Made by a program: the position numbers and the translations under genes. The notes under the pieces were generated by a model, which had not been told where the DNA came from, did not search any database, and saw only the letters and a list, made by a program, of their open reading frames with translations. Shown piece after piece: positions 15,404 through 21,496 of a stretch of DNA of 64,000 nt (the first letter of the stretch is position 1; each line of letters opens with the position of its first letter). Location: IMG/VR virus record IMGVR_UViG_3300031576_000016, positions 1 to 64,000 of that record; one strand, given 5' to 3'. Origin of the DNA: a virus.

Positions 15404-15610
15404 ACCCCACTTTTCGGCGCACTCGTCGCACACGATGGGCCAGATAGCCCATAGGTCAGTGCTGACTATGTTCAGGTCGGTCAGAACCAGGTCGGTAGCC
15501 ATGGCAACGGCCGCGACTGCAATGGTTTTGACGACACTTTCCCCGGACGGACGCACCAACAGACACGTCCACCAGGGTAGACCGAAACAAATGGCACAGA
15601 GTTCCGACAT
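15392..15610 (-). CDS. Small hydrophobic Cys-containing protein (72 aa)
   Basis: ATG 15610 with AGAGGAGTCT directly upstream. CAIC near the N-terminus and CDEC near the C-terminus bracket a moderately hydrophobic middle (TIAVAAVAMATDLVL), so either a zinc site or a membrane-associated protein is possible. Function unknown. Confidence 0.75.
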   Translation of the reverse strand: MSELCAICFGLPWWTCLLVRPSGESVVKTIAVAAVAMATDLVLTDLNIVSTDLWAIWPIVCDECAEKWGCLS

Positions 15611-15641
15611 AGACTCCTCTGTTACATCGGCGTTACACGTT

Positions 15642-15680
15642 GCATAGACTTAGGGGCCGACTAAGAGCCTAAGTCTATGC
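15642..15680. repeat. Perfect 13-bp inverted repeat in intergenic gap
   Basis: GCATAGACTTAGG (15642-15654) and CCTAAGTCTATGC (15668-15680) are exact inverted copies around a 13-base loop. No T-run follows on either strand, which argues against a terminator. On the minus strand a TTGTCA box (15703-15698) lies 17-19 bases upstream of the CATAGA within the first arm, so the repeat could be an operator over a promoter for the gene at 15610. A short palindrome TCTAGCTAGA lies nearby at about 15722-15731. Confidence 0.7.
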
Positions 15681-15726
15681 GTAGTAAGGGTTTGCATATG
15701 ACAACCCATCTAGGTTACCAATCTAG

Positions 15727-15909
15727 CTAGACGGGGACCTTGTGCGGTTGGACGTAGTGGTCCTTCAGCGTCTTGGCCCGAGCTTCGGCGTTGGCCTTCT
15801 GAGTGTACGGGAAGCTCTCCACGAGCCGGCCGAATGGGTCCAGGACGTTCCACACGACCTTCATGGCACGGCCGGTGATGGGTTCGTAGACGCGGGGGAA
15901 GTCGAGCAT
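15727..15909 (-). CDS. Hypothetical protein (60 aa)
   Basis: ATG 15909 (MLDFPRVYEPITGRAMKVVW). Basic, single small domain, ends in TAG. The ribosome binding site is weak (GAGGTTTCAC). Function unknown. Confidence 0.75.
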   Translation of the reverse strand: MLDFPRVYEPITGRAMKVVWNVLDPFGRLVESFPYTQKANAEARAKTLKDHYVQPHKVPV

Positions 15910-15930
15910 GTGAAACCTCAGTGGTATGGG

Positions 15931-16470
15931 TTAGATGGAGGCGATGGCGACGACTTTCTTGCCGAGCATGGACTTCGTGTATGCCGCATCCTGGACAGCC
16001 AGCTTGCGGGACTCGTTTTCGGTAGCGCTGCCCTTGGCACCGCCCTGGCTGGGCTTGCTGGGGCTGTTGCGGACCTTTTCCGGTCCGCCGCCTTGAGCCT
16101 GATGACCGACGCGGGCCGACATGACCAGTTCCCAACTGACCACGCAACTGAAGGCGATGGCACTGTGTAGCTGTTCCACGCTGCCGGAGATGACCAGTGC
16201 GGTTCGGTATTCGCCGTGGGTAGGGTGTTCCTCTTGCACCTTGACGCCAGTGCGGTGCAGCATAGCCTTGACCAGCCCTCTGGCTTTGTGGTTGTTGGTA
16301 TCGACCCACACGATGACGCGGGGGACGACGGTGAGGCATGGACCCATTGCGTCCAGTTCTGCCGCCCATTGTTCAGCGGACACACCAATCGGCTTGCGGA
16401 CCGTGTGGCACGTGGGCTTGACGCGGTCAACCCCGTTGTGGGGCAGTCGTTTCGGACGCGAGCGTGGCAT
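15931..16470 (-). CDS. Hypothetical protein (179 aa)
   Basis: ATG 16470 with CAAGGAGAACGACC upstream. Basic N-terminus (MPRSRPKRLPHNGVDRVK), a central alpha/beta part with two hydrophobic strands (CLTVVPRVIVWVDTN) and a polar, Lys/Ser-rich C-terminus. It is preceded by a tRNA-like element 33 bases upstream. Function unknown. Confidence 0.8.
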   Translation of the reverse strand: MPRSRPKRLPHNGVDRVKPTCHTVRKPIGVSAEQWAAELDAMGPCLTVVPRVIVWVDTNNHKARGLVKAMLHRTGVKVQEEHPTHGEYRTALVISGSVEQLHSAIAFSCVVSWELVMSARVGHQAQGGGPEKVRNSPSKPSQGGAKGSATENESRKLAVQDAAYTKSMLGKKVVAIASI

Positions 16471-16502
16471 GGTCGTTCTCCTTGTGTGGTGGACCAGGTA
16501 AG

Positions 16503-16552
16503 GGGGTCGGGGGGGAGTCGAACCCCCCTGTGTTAGGCCGACCTACAACCCC
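16503..16552 (-). other. tRNA-like element 1 (no anticodon arm)
   Basis: The minus strand has a 7-bp acceptor-like pair (GGGGTTG / CGACCCC), a small TAGG-TCGG-CCTA hairpin, and a T-arm-like hairpin (GGGGGG TTCGACT CCCCCC) with the canonical TTCRA loop. Total length is 50 bases, too short for D and anticodon arms together. It sits between two leftward genes, 33 bases ahead of the ATG at 16470. It may be a tRNA relic or an RNA-processing punctuation signal. Confidence 0.5.
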
Positions 16553-16558
16553 TTGCGG

Positions 16559-16840
16559 CTACTTCTTGCCCTTGGGCGCTTCTTCCCCGCTGATGAACGT
16601 GGCGAGGTTGGACGGGGTGAGGACGTGAGTGTTGGTTTTCTTCGCCGTTTCGCCGTCCGGAAGCAACACCTGGACTTTCTCGGCAACCTTGATGTTGTCG
16701 GTTTGCTTCTTGGCGAGCGCGGTCATGGCGTCGGCGGTGTCGTCACACTGGCCGTCCATCTTGAAGCCGAATGCCCCGACCTTGACGGTGACGGTGCTGC
16801 TGACGGCGTTCTTGCGGGCAAAGCTCTTGCGGTCGAACAT
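16559..16840 (-). CDS. Hypothetical protein (93 aa)
   Basis: ATG 16840 with CAAGGAGAGTTTACC upstream. Basic N-terminus (MFDRKSFARKNAV), beta-strand pattern (SSTVTVKVGAFGFKMDG) and Lys-rich C-terminus. It is the first leftward gene next to the divergent control region and so a likely early, abundant product. Function unknown. Confidence 0.8.
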   Translation of the reverse strand: MFDRKSFARKNAVSSTVTVKVGAFGFKMDGQCDDTADAMTALAKKQTDNIKVAEKVQVLLPDGETAKKTNTHVLTPSNLATFISGEEAPKGKK

Positions 16841-16882
16841 GGTAAACTCTCCTTGGGCGATACATGATGGGTTTGGACACAG

Positions 16883-16939
16883 TGCTCCCAGGGGGACTCG
16901 AACCTCCTACGGCCCCATCGGGCCGGCAACCTACGGAGC
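16883..16939 (-). other. tRNA-like element 2 (no anticodon arm)
   Basis: The minus strand begins GCTCCGTAGG and ends TGGGAGC plus A, giving a five-bp acceptor-like pair. Inside are a GGCCC-GATG-GGGCC hairpin and a T-arm-like GGAGG-TTCGAGT-CCCCC with one mismatch. Length is 57 bases. It shares GTAGGT and the T-loop with element 1 and likewise sits just upstream (43 bases) of a leftward gene. Not a functional standard tRNA. Confidence 0.5.
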
Positions 16940-17269
16940 GGGCGATTGTACGTTGCGTCCTGGACTCTTGCTGACCTGGCATTGCACGCGGGCCTGTGGG
17001 CTACGTCGCGTTCCAGTGGGCGGACTGGACCTGACCAGGTTCGTGCGGTCGGCTACCATCCAGGGGCAGACTATTTACCGGTCTGCGAGCGGTTGGAGCT
17101 TTTGCGGCAAGCTCACGCCTTTGCATCTGCGAGCCGGAGTCCTCTCGGTTCCGGGGGGGAGATTGGCTGACCGGCTGACGGCCGTACCGTACTTCCTGCG
17201 GCTATGTGACCGGGGCGTGAAGCACAGCACCCGGCTGCCCCAACCGTCATGGTTGGGACATGGTAGAGA

Positions 17270-17346
17270 GGGGGGTGGTGCCGCGCGGCGGGGGGGTTTT
17301 TTTGTTTGGGAGGGGGGTAGCCGCCCCCCTGCATACCCCCGGGGGG
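17270..17346 (+). other. G-run tract with hairpins
   Basis: The plus strand carries G6, G7, G3 and G6 runs (17270-17317) interrupted by a T7 tract, then a 7-bp AGGGGGG/CCCCCCT hairpin and a CCCCCGGGGG palindrome. A G-quadruplex or strong RNA structure is possible. The G-runs are also a place where assembly errors can occur. Confidence 0.5.
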
Positions 17347-17382
17347 CCTACATAAGCAGCAAGCGGGTCCCTTTTCAAAAAA

Positions 17383-17395
17383 TGTCTCGGCTAAT
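17383..17395 (+). promoter_or_regulatory. Shared 13-base motif, copy 3
   Basis: TGTCTCGGCTAAT on the plus strand, one base different from copies 1 and 2, lying in an A-rich stretch 147 bases upstream of the first rightward gene. Orientation again matches transcription. Confidence 0.4.
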
Positions 17396-17472
17396 CTTCC
17401 AAAATGGCAAACGACGAAACCGAAAAAAATTTGGTCTTGCCTCAAAACTGCGTTTTCTGGTAGCCTCTTCTC

Positions 17473-17526
17473 ACGAGCAGGGGCCGGCCGGTGTTTTCAA
17501 GGCCCGCCGCAACCGGCCCCGCTCGT
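17473..17526 (+). promoter_or_regulatory. Long leader hairpin before the rightward block
   Basis: ACGAGC-A-GGGGCCGG (17473-17487) pairs with CCGGCCCC-GCTCGT (17513-17526): 14 base pairs with a single bulged A and a 25-base loop. It ends six bases before the ribosome binding site GGAGG and 16 before ATG 17543. It could control translation or transcript stability of the first rightward gene. No T-run follows. Confidence 0.6.
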
Positions 17527-17542
17527 ATCCTGGAGGCTTGTC

Positions 17543-18037
17543 ATGCTCGACAAATTGCTGACGTTGTGCCAGACGGAACTTGAAGGGCTGCTAACGCAGC
17601 CCGAGATTTGGTCCGGGCTGCTCATCAATCGACGGAAGCCCGAGACGGTGCGTCTGTGGACGCCCTACGAAGACGGGAGGCTTTGTCTCCATCGTTTTTC
17701 ACCATGCGATGACAGCGAAGCTCTCGCGCATCCGCACCCCTGGCCAGCCGCCTTCATGGTGCTCGCCGGGGCCTACAGGCTGCACCTGGGGATTGGTTCG
17801 GCGATGCCTCACCAACTGATTCTGGCTCGCGGCGGTGCTTATGAGATAATTACGCCTTCGGCGTGGCACTCGGTCGCGCCGCTGTGCGAAACCTGGACCG
17901 TGATGCTCAACGGGGCGGACTACGCCGCCCCGGATAAGGCAGTTCGCAGGACTGCCGGCAAGGGATTGGAAACTCTTACGGACGCGCGGAAGCGCATCGA
18001 ACTGGATGTGATTTGTGATATTATTGGCGGCGGATAG
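17543..18037 (+). CDS. Cupin-fold protein (164 aa)
   Basis: ATG 17543 with TGGAGGCTTGTC upstream. The segment LHRFSPCDDSEALAHPHPW, later VLAGAYRLHLG and PSAWHSVAPL, has the two-motif layout of a small cupin barrel. H63, H65 and H109 are candidate metal ligands. Cupins include dioxygenases, isomerases and binding proteins, so the reaction is not determined. First gene of the rightward block; ends in TAG. Confidence 0.7.
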   Translation: MLDKLLTLCQTELEGLLTQPEIWSGLLINRRKPETVRLWTPYEDGRLCLHRFSPCDDSEALAHPHPWPAAFMVLAGAYRLHLGIGSAMPHQLILARGGAYEIITPSAWHSVAPLCETWTVMLNGADYAAPDKAVRRTAGKGLETLTDARKRIELDVICDIIGGG

Positions 18038-18212
18038 GGCGGCTGTCGCGGCCGAGATGCACCGCATTCGTGGCCGGCTTCTTGAGGCCGGTTTTCTTCG
18101 CCTGTTTCAGACCGCTGGCGCGGTCCGGTTCGCGAACGTGGAGTTCGCCGACCAGGTGTGTGACGCTTTGCGGAGGATAAAAGATGTGGAAGTCAGTGGT
18201 AGAGCAGACTGA
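18015..18212 (+). CDS. Hypothetical protein (65 aa), GTG start
   Basis: GTG 18015 lies within the end of the cupin gene in another frame. The product is helical and Ala/Arg-rich (AADRAAVAAEMHRIRGRLLE) with FANVEFADQVCDALRRIKDV after it. No clear ribosome binding site, but the frame bridges two overlapping genes in the style of this genome. Could be a shadow. Confidence 0.5.
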   Translation: MILLAADRAAVAAEMHRIRGRLLEAGFLRLFQTAGAVRFANVEFADQVCDALRRIKDVEVSGRAD

Positions 18213-18438
18213 TGCCCGCGAAGTGGAGCAGCGGTCCATCTTGCTTGAACTAAATCGGCTGCGTCAACGCATGATTACGTGCGGCATGGTGCTGACGTTT
18301 CATGCAACCGGGGAGGCTCTGTCGGTCGCCGGCTATGAAGTCGCCGCGCTGCTTCAGGGGACGTGGCCGGATGAAGCCTTAGACACCATCGAGAAAGAAG
18401 CGTCCTGGCGGACGCTCCATCGCATCAAAGGAGGATGA
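18184..18438 (+). CDS. Hypothetical helical protein (84 aa)
   Basis: ATG 18184 with GCGGAGGATAAAAG upstream. Helical (REVEQRSILLELNRLRQRM) with a second half ending HRIKGG. Function unknown. The last codons supply the GGAGGA ribosome binding site of the next gene. Confidence 0.8.
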   Translation: MWKSVVEQTDAREVEQRSILLELNRLRQRMITCGMVLTFHATGEALSVAGYEVAALLQGTWPDEALDTIEKEASWRTLHRIKGG

Positions 18439-18439
18439 T

Positions 18440-18676
18440 ATGGTCGTGCTCATGACTTCGCACAGCGGACACCACTTTTCTCTGCTCATCCAGAGCGATG
18501 CTCTGTCTGAGTTGCTGCAAAGTTGGCATGGGATGGTGGGCGAAACCCACCTTCCCTGCCTGTATGCTATAGGTCTCCAAAGGACAGACTTGTCCTTCCT
18601 GATGCGGGAGGTAGTTCGCTTTGTTGCATTTCACGCGCCAGCTTCTCAGCAGCGAGTTCGGCTAGTTTGTACCTGA
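18440..18676 (+). CDS. Hypothetical protein (78 aa)
   Basis: ATG 18440 has a strong AAAGGAGGATGAT upstream. Sequence MVVLMTSHSGHHFSLLIQSD. The 3' end overlaps the convergent minus-strand HTH gene by 110 bases, so the C-terminal third is less certain. Confidence 0.65.
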   Translation: MVVLMTSHSGHHFSLLIQSDALSELLQSWHGMVGETHLPCLYAIGLQRTDLSFLMREVVRFVAFHAPASQQRVRLVCT

Positions 18677-18941
18677 CACGTCTCACCCACCAGACGCTGA
18701 CCGGGTCGCCGGTCACCCGTCTGAGGGCTTCAACAATTTGCCAGTCCGCCAAACGCTCCGTGTTATCGCGAACAAATTCCACTTCGGCAGGCCGCTTTTC
18801 TAAGTCCACTTCTTTGGTACTACGCACCCGCTTCAGGCCGGCAATGACCCCGGGCGTGACGCCAAATCGCTCCGCGAGCTTATTTCTCGACAACCCTTCG
18901 GGGTTGCGGCGTATGTACTCTTTGTCTTGTGGTGTGAGCAT
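18567..18941 (-). CDS. Helix-turn-helix protein, candidate regulator (124 aa)
   Basis: Start ATG 18941 (MLTPQDKEYIRRNPEG) with CGAGGACCGTACCC upstream. The N-terminal part has LSRNKLAERFGVTPGVIAGL, a textbook HTH. A second, similar segment (LADWQIVEALRRVTG then VSVWWVRRVRYKL) may be another HTH. The C-terminus is basic and polar. It is the only minus-strand gene inside the rightward block apart from an HNH gene, divergent from 19018. A repressor or anti-late role is plausible but inferred. Confidence 0.8.
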   Translation of the reverse strand: MLTPQDKEYIRRNPEGLSRNKLAERFGVTPGVIAGLKRVRSTKEVDLEKRPAEVEFVRDNTERLADWQIVEALRRVTGDPVSVWWVRRVRYKLAELAAEKLAREMQQSELPPASGRTSLSFGDL

Positions 18942-19017
18942 GGGTACGGTCCTCGTGGCGCAGCCACGTGTAGAATGGTCAGGGGCCGATGCCCCATGAA
19001 TCATACCGGAGAGGCAT
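18942..19017. promoter_or_regulatory. Divergent intergenic gap with two hairpins
   Basis: Contains CGTGGCGCAGCCACG and GGGGCCGATGCCCC inverted repeats and a TAGAAT box (18971-18976) on the plus strand. It lies between the HTH gene and the rightward gene at 19018, a natural place for autoregulation. No convincing -35 element. Confidence 0.35.
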
Positions 19018-19158
19018 ATGCCAGACACTATCGACAGCGAACTCAAGGTTCGTGAAACCGAAGCGGAGCGGGCCAAGGCAAAAGAAGAAACGCAGCAGCC
19101 GGACCCGGCCGATGCCGAAGCTATCCTGAAAAAGAACGAGGTCGCGCAGCGTGATTGA
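19018..19158 (+). CDS. Small charged protein (46 aa)
   Basis: ATG 19018 with CCGGAGAGGCAT upstream. Entirely charged/helical, starting MPDTIDSELKVRETEAERA and ending EVAQRD. Its stop overlaps the GTG start of the hydroxylase-like gene, so the two are translationally coupled. Function unknown. Confidence 0.75.
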   Translation: MPDTIDSELKVRETEAERAKAKEETQQPDPADAEAILKKNEVAQRD

Positions 19159-19684
19159 GTTCGCGGTCGCTCTATTGGCGAGCTTGCTCGCCATGTCGTT
19201 TGTTGAGTACGGCATCCATCGCTGGCTCATGCACCGGCGAACGCTTTCTTGGCTGCGTCAGGTCTACGAGCGGCACACTTTCTTGTATCATCGGAAGTAT
19301 TGCCGGGTGTTCAATCACGAGCCGGACCCGGCCGGCCGCACCATCAACATCAATCTCGAAGTCTGGTTCGGCCTTCTCATTGCCTCGCCTCTACTGGTCA
19401 CGCTCTGGTGGTTCGATTACACCTGGCTGGCCGCGCTCTTCGCGGTCATCATCGCCATTCATCACCGGACCTGGTCGTTGATTCACGACGAGATGCACAA
19501 TCAAAAATGGCGCTGGTTCCGGACGATGTGGCCCTACACGACCCTGCAACGTTACCATTTCATGCACCATCGCTACCCAGGCAAAAACTTCAACGTCGTG
19601 TTGCCGTTCTGGGACTTTGTGTTCGGGACGCATATGTGGCCTTCGCCAAAGGATGAGGCTACCATGAAGGAGATAGGGCTATGA
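19151..19684 (+). CDS. Fatty acid hydroxylase/sterol desaturase-like membrane protein
   Basis: GTG 19151 start, 177 residues. Histidine motifs typical of the di-iron fatty acid hydroxylase superfamily are present in order: HRWLMH (23-28), HTFLYH (42-47), HH (104-105), HDEMH (112-116) and HFMHH (136-140), followed by NFNVVLPFWDFVFGTHMW. Hydrophobic segments at about 5-20, 72-100 and 94-112 fit an integral membrane enzyme. Known family members hydroxylate lipids or carotenoids using iron and oxygen; the substrate here is unknown. It is short for the family but keeps the His sets. An unusual phage cargo gene. Confidence 0.8.
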   Translation: MIEFAVALLASLLAMSFVEYGIHRWLMHRRTLSWLRQVYERHTFLYHRKYCRVFNHEPDPAGRTININLEVWFGLLIASPLLVTLWWFDYTWLAALFAVIIAIHHRTWSLIHDEMHNQKWRWFRTMWPYTTLQRYHFMHHRYPGKNFNVVLPFWDFVFGTHMWPSPKDEATMKEIGL

Positions 19685-19956
19685 GTCATGACCTTTCAGG
19701 TCCATCGGCCGAGGCGTGCCCGGCCTGCAATGGACGCGGCTTCATCCTGGGAGGCTTAGAGCCTTCCGACCAGCGGGCTTTACTCGCGGCACTTTTGAAG
19801 AATGTGCGTTTTCGCATGGAGCCGCGCTGTCCCGGGCATATGTGCCAGACAGAACAATGGCTGCTCATCGAGATTGCCGGCGACCACCCACTCGTGTGGG
19901 ACAAGCTCGCCGAGTACAAGTTGTGCGAAGGAGACTTTCAGTATGACGGCGACTGA
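19681..19956 (+). CDS. Small protein with DnaJ-type CxxCxGxG motif (91 aa)
   Basis: ATG 19681 overlaps the previous stop (ATGA). CPACNGRGFILGG near the N-terminus is a DnaJ-like zinc knuckle half-site; CPGHMC further on could complete the site. The rest is helical. Function unknown. Confidence 0.75.
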   Translation: MSHDLSGPSAEACPACNGRGFILGGLEPSDQRALLAALLKNVRFRMEPRCPGHMCQTEQWLLIEIAGDHPLVWDKLAEYKLCEGDFQYDGD

Positions 19957-20401
19957 AAAGAAGGCCCGGCAACTGCTGATGGATTGGCGGAACAAGCAAG
20001 GCCACGACCGCTGCTGGTACTATCCGGAAATCTTCAGGTCGCTTTGCGACCTTTTTGAAGTGCCGACTTGTCCGGACCCGGGCCTGCCGCCGCGCGACGA
20101 GTTCCGGGAGGGCTGCTGCCGCTACGAAGACGAGCAGTATGGACCCTTGCCATCCTCTCTGCTTATCCGTGCCGAAGTGCGACACGCTTCCCACTTCTTA
20201 CGAAACAATGCCCTATGGGGCAAGTCGGTCGTCGCTCTGTATCTGGACGGCGCGACCGAGGCGTTTACGACTCATGAGTTTGAATGTAAGCTCGCCGAGT
20301 TCGGGACGCCGAATGCCAATGGAGACGTGTTTTTAGGACAACAGGCGGAAGAAGTCCAGAAGGAACAGAAACTTGAGCGAGAACAATTCTTACTTGTCTG
20401 A
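19943..20401 (+). CDS. Hypothetical protein (152 aa)
   Basis: ATG 19943 (MTATEKKARQLLMDWRN) with GAAGGAGACTTTCAGT upstream; the in-frame extension before it is shadow. Contains WYYPEIFRSLCDLFEV and LPPRDEFREGCCRYEDEQY. Soluble alpha/beta. Function unknown. Confidence 0.8.
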   Translation: MTATEKKARQLLMDWRNKQGHDRCWYYPEIFRSLCDLFEVPTCPDPGLPPRDEFREGCCRYEDEQYGPLPSSLLIRAEVRHASHFLRNNALWGKSVVALYLDGATEAFTTHEFECKLAEFGTPNANGDVFLGQQAEEVQKEQKLEREQFLLV

Positions 20402-20705
20402 GGGGCTCGCATCTGAGCACTTCGAGATTCTGAAAAACGCAACTTCGTTGCGTTTTGTGAATGGGCGCGTTGAAGTCACGTCTTCGACAGCGCCGAAAAT
20501 CAAAATTCGCGGCAAGACCGGCCGAGGCCGGGTCTCGATTCGTGGTCAGACTGTCCGAAACCTGGTTTCGGCCAAGGTGACCAAAGAAGGCACCAGGACC
20601 AAGGTGGTTTTGGAATTCGAGGGAGGTTGCCCGAGCGAGGGTATCATCGACAATGAGCGCGGAATTTATGTACCGCTATCTGACGAGGAAGCTGCACGAG
20701 CTTGA
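20373..20705 (+). CDS. Hypothetical protein (110 aa), TTG start
   Basis: The best start is TTG 20373 after AAGGAACAGAAAC, within the end of the previous gene. The centre is basic and glycine-rich (KIKIRGKTGRGRVSIRG) followed by beta strands, suggesting a small nucleic-acid-binding barrel (inference). Acidic C-terminus. Confidence 0.7.
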   Translation: MSENNSYLSEGLASEHFEILKNATSLRFVNGRVEVTSSTAPKIKIRGKTGRGRVSIRGQTVRNLVSAKVTKEGTRTKVVLEFEGGCPSEGIIDNERGIYVPLSDEEAARA

Positions 20706-20844
20706 TGCCTGCGGCCTCGATGATTCGGCCGAGGCTGAAGAGCTTCGCTCAGACAGCGATGCTTTGTGGCCTCGGCTCGATGACGCTGCCCGGCGTCGGC
20801 TCGGCGAGTATTCCGAGCGACTTTACCAGTCAAGAGGACAGTAA
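20653..20844 (+). CDS. Small helical protein (63 aa)
   Basis: ATG 20653 lies in the end of the previous gene. Helical: MSAEFMYRYLTRKLHEL, acidic centre, and ARRRLGEYSERLYQS end. Function unknown. Confidence 0.75.
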   Translation: MSAEFMYRYLTRKLHELDACGLDDSAEAEELRSDSDALWPRLDDAARRRLGEYSERLYQSRGQ

Positions 20845-20902
20845 ACGGAGGGTCTTGATTGTCTGATTCAGGAGACTGGCGTCAGCCAGCGAAAGCTATG
20901 AA

Positions 20903-21496
20903 ATGAATCTCCCGCCCGGCTATACCGAGCAGCGGGTCCTCGAAGCGATTGAAAAAGCAGTCACCATCCTGGCCCCCAGCTTCGTATTCGGCTACTACGA
21001 CCTCGACGACATCAAACAGGAAGCCCGGACCTTCGGGCTTCAGTGCCTGGACAAATACGATGTAAGTCGCCCACTCGAAAACTTCGTTTACACCCACATT
21101 CGCAACCGGCTCATCAACCTGCGCCGGGACAAGCTCAGGCGCAACGACGCCCCTTGCGAGAAGTGTCACAACGGCACCACTTGCAACGAAGGCCACTACT
21201 GCGAAAAGTATCAGGTTTGGCTCGACCGGAACTTGGCGAAGGCCAATATCATGAGGCCGCTCGACCTCAACTACATCTCCGACGAAGGCGAGCACAAGAC
21301 CAAGCTCGACTCGACGGTGTGTGAAGATGTCGAGATACAGGAACTCTGTCGTCTCGTCGATGAAAAGCTTCCTGTGGACTTACGCGCAGCGTTTTTGCAA
21401 ATGCGTGCCGGCGTGAGTCTGCCCAAGGCAAAACGACAGGAAGTCGAACTGGCAGTAAAGGAAATCCTCGGATGCCCGCCAAACCCGGACGAATAA
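20903..21496 (+). CDS. Sigma-70-like RNA polymerase sigma factor (197 aa)
   Basis: ATG 20903. Residues about 25-80 fit sigma region 2: FVFGYYDLDDIKQEARTFG then LENFVYTHIRNRLINLRRD. A Cys cluster follows (C85, C88, C94, C100), an unusual zinc-site-like insertion. A C-terminal helical part (DLRAAFLQMRAGVSLPKAKR) could be a reduced region 4. It probably redirects host RNA polymerase to phage late promoters, as phage sigma factors such as T4 gp55 do. It sits just ahead of the packaging and head genes. Confidence 0.75.
   Translation: MNLPPGYTEQRVLEAIEKAVTILAPSFVFGYYDLDDIKQEARTFGLQCLDKYDVSRPLENFVYTHIRNRLINLRRDKLRRNDAPCEKCHNGTTCNEGHYCEKYQVWLDRNLAKANIMRPLDLNYISDEGEHKTKLDSTVCEDVEIQELCRLVDEKLPVDLRAAFLQMRAGVSLPKAKRQEVELAVKEILGCPPNPDE

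Larger units (their letters stand above)
16841..17542. promoter_or_regulatory. Divergent control region without supported genes
   Basis: This 702-base gap separates the leftward and rightward blocks. It holds tRNA-like element 2, a CCCAACC/GGTTGGG hairpin (17239-17257), a G-run tract with an AGGGGGG/CCCCCCT hairpin (17270-17346), a shared 13-base motif (17383-17395) and a long leader hairpin (17473-17526). Open frames here are Arg/Gly/Pro-rich and lack ribosome binding sites. Promoters in both directions are expected, but I cannot place clear -35/-10 pairs. Confidence 0.65.

Noticed and set aside
16500-16940. Standard tRNA genes
   Set aside because: Both candidates lack room for D and anticodon arms, and no anticodon can be placed.
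17113-17445. Minus-strand 110-codon frame in the G-run region
   Set aside because: Composition (Pro/Cys/Gly-rich) follows from G-runs; no ribosome binding site and no domain.
16629-17561. Long plus-strand open frame across the control region (310 codons)
   Set aside because: It is antisense to a supported gene, Arg/Pro/Gly-rich, lacks a ribosome binding site and overlaps the structured leader.
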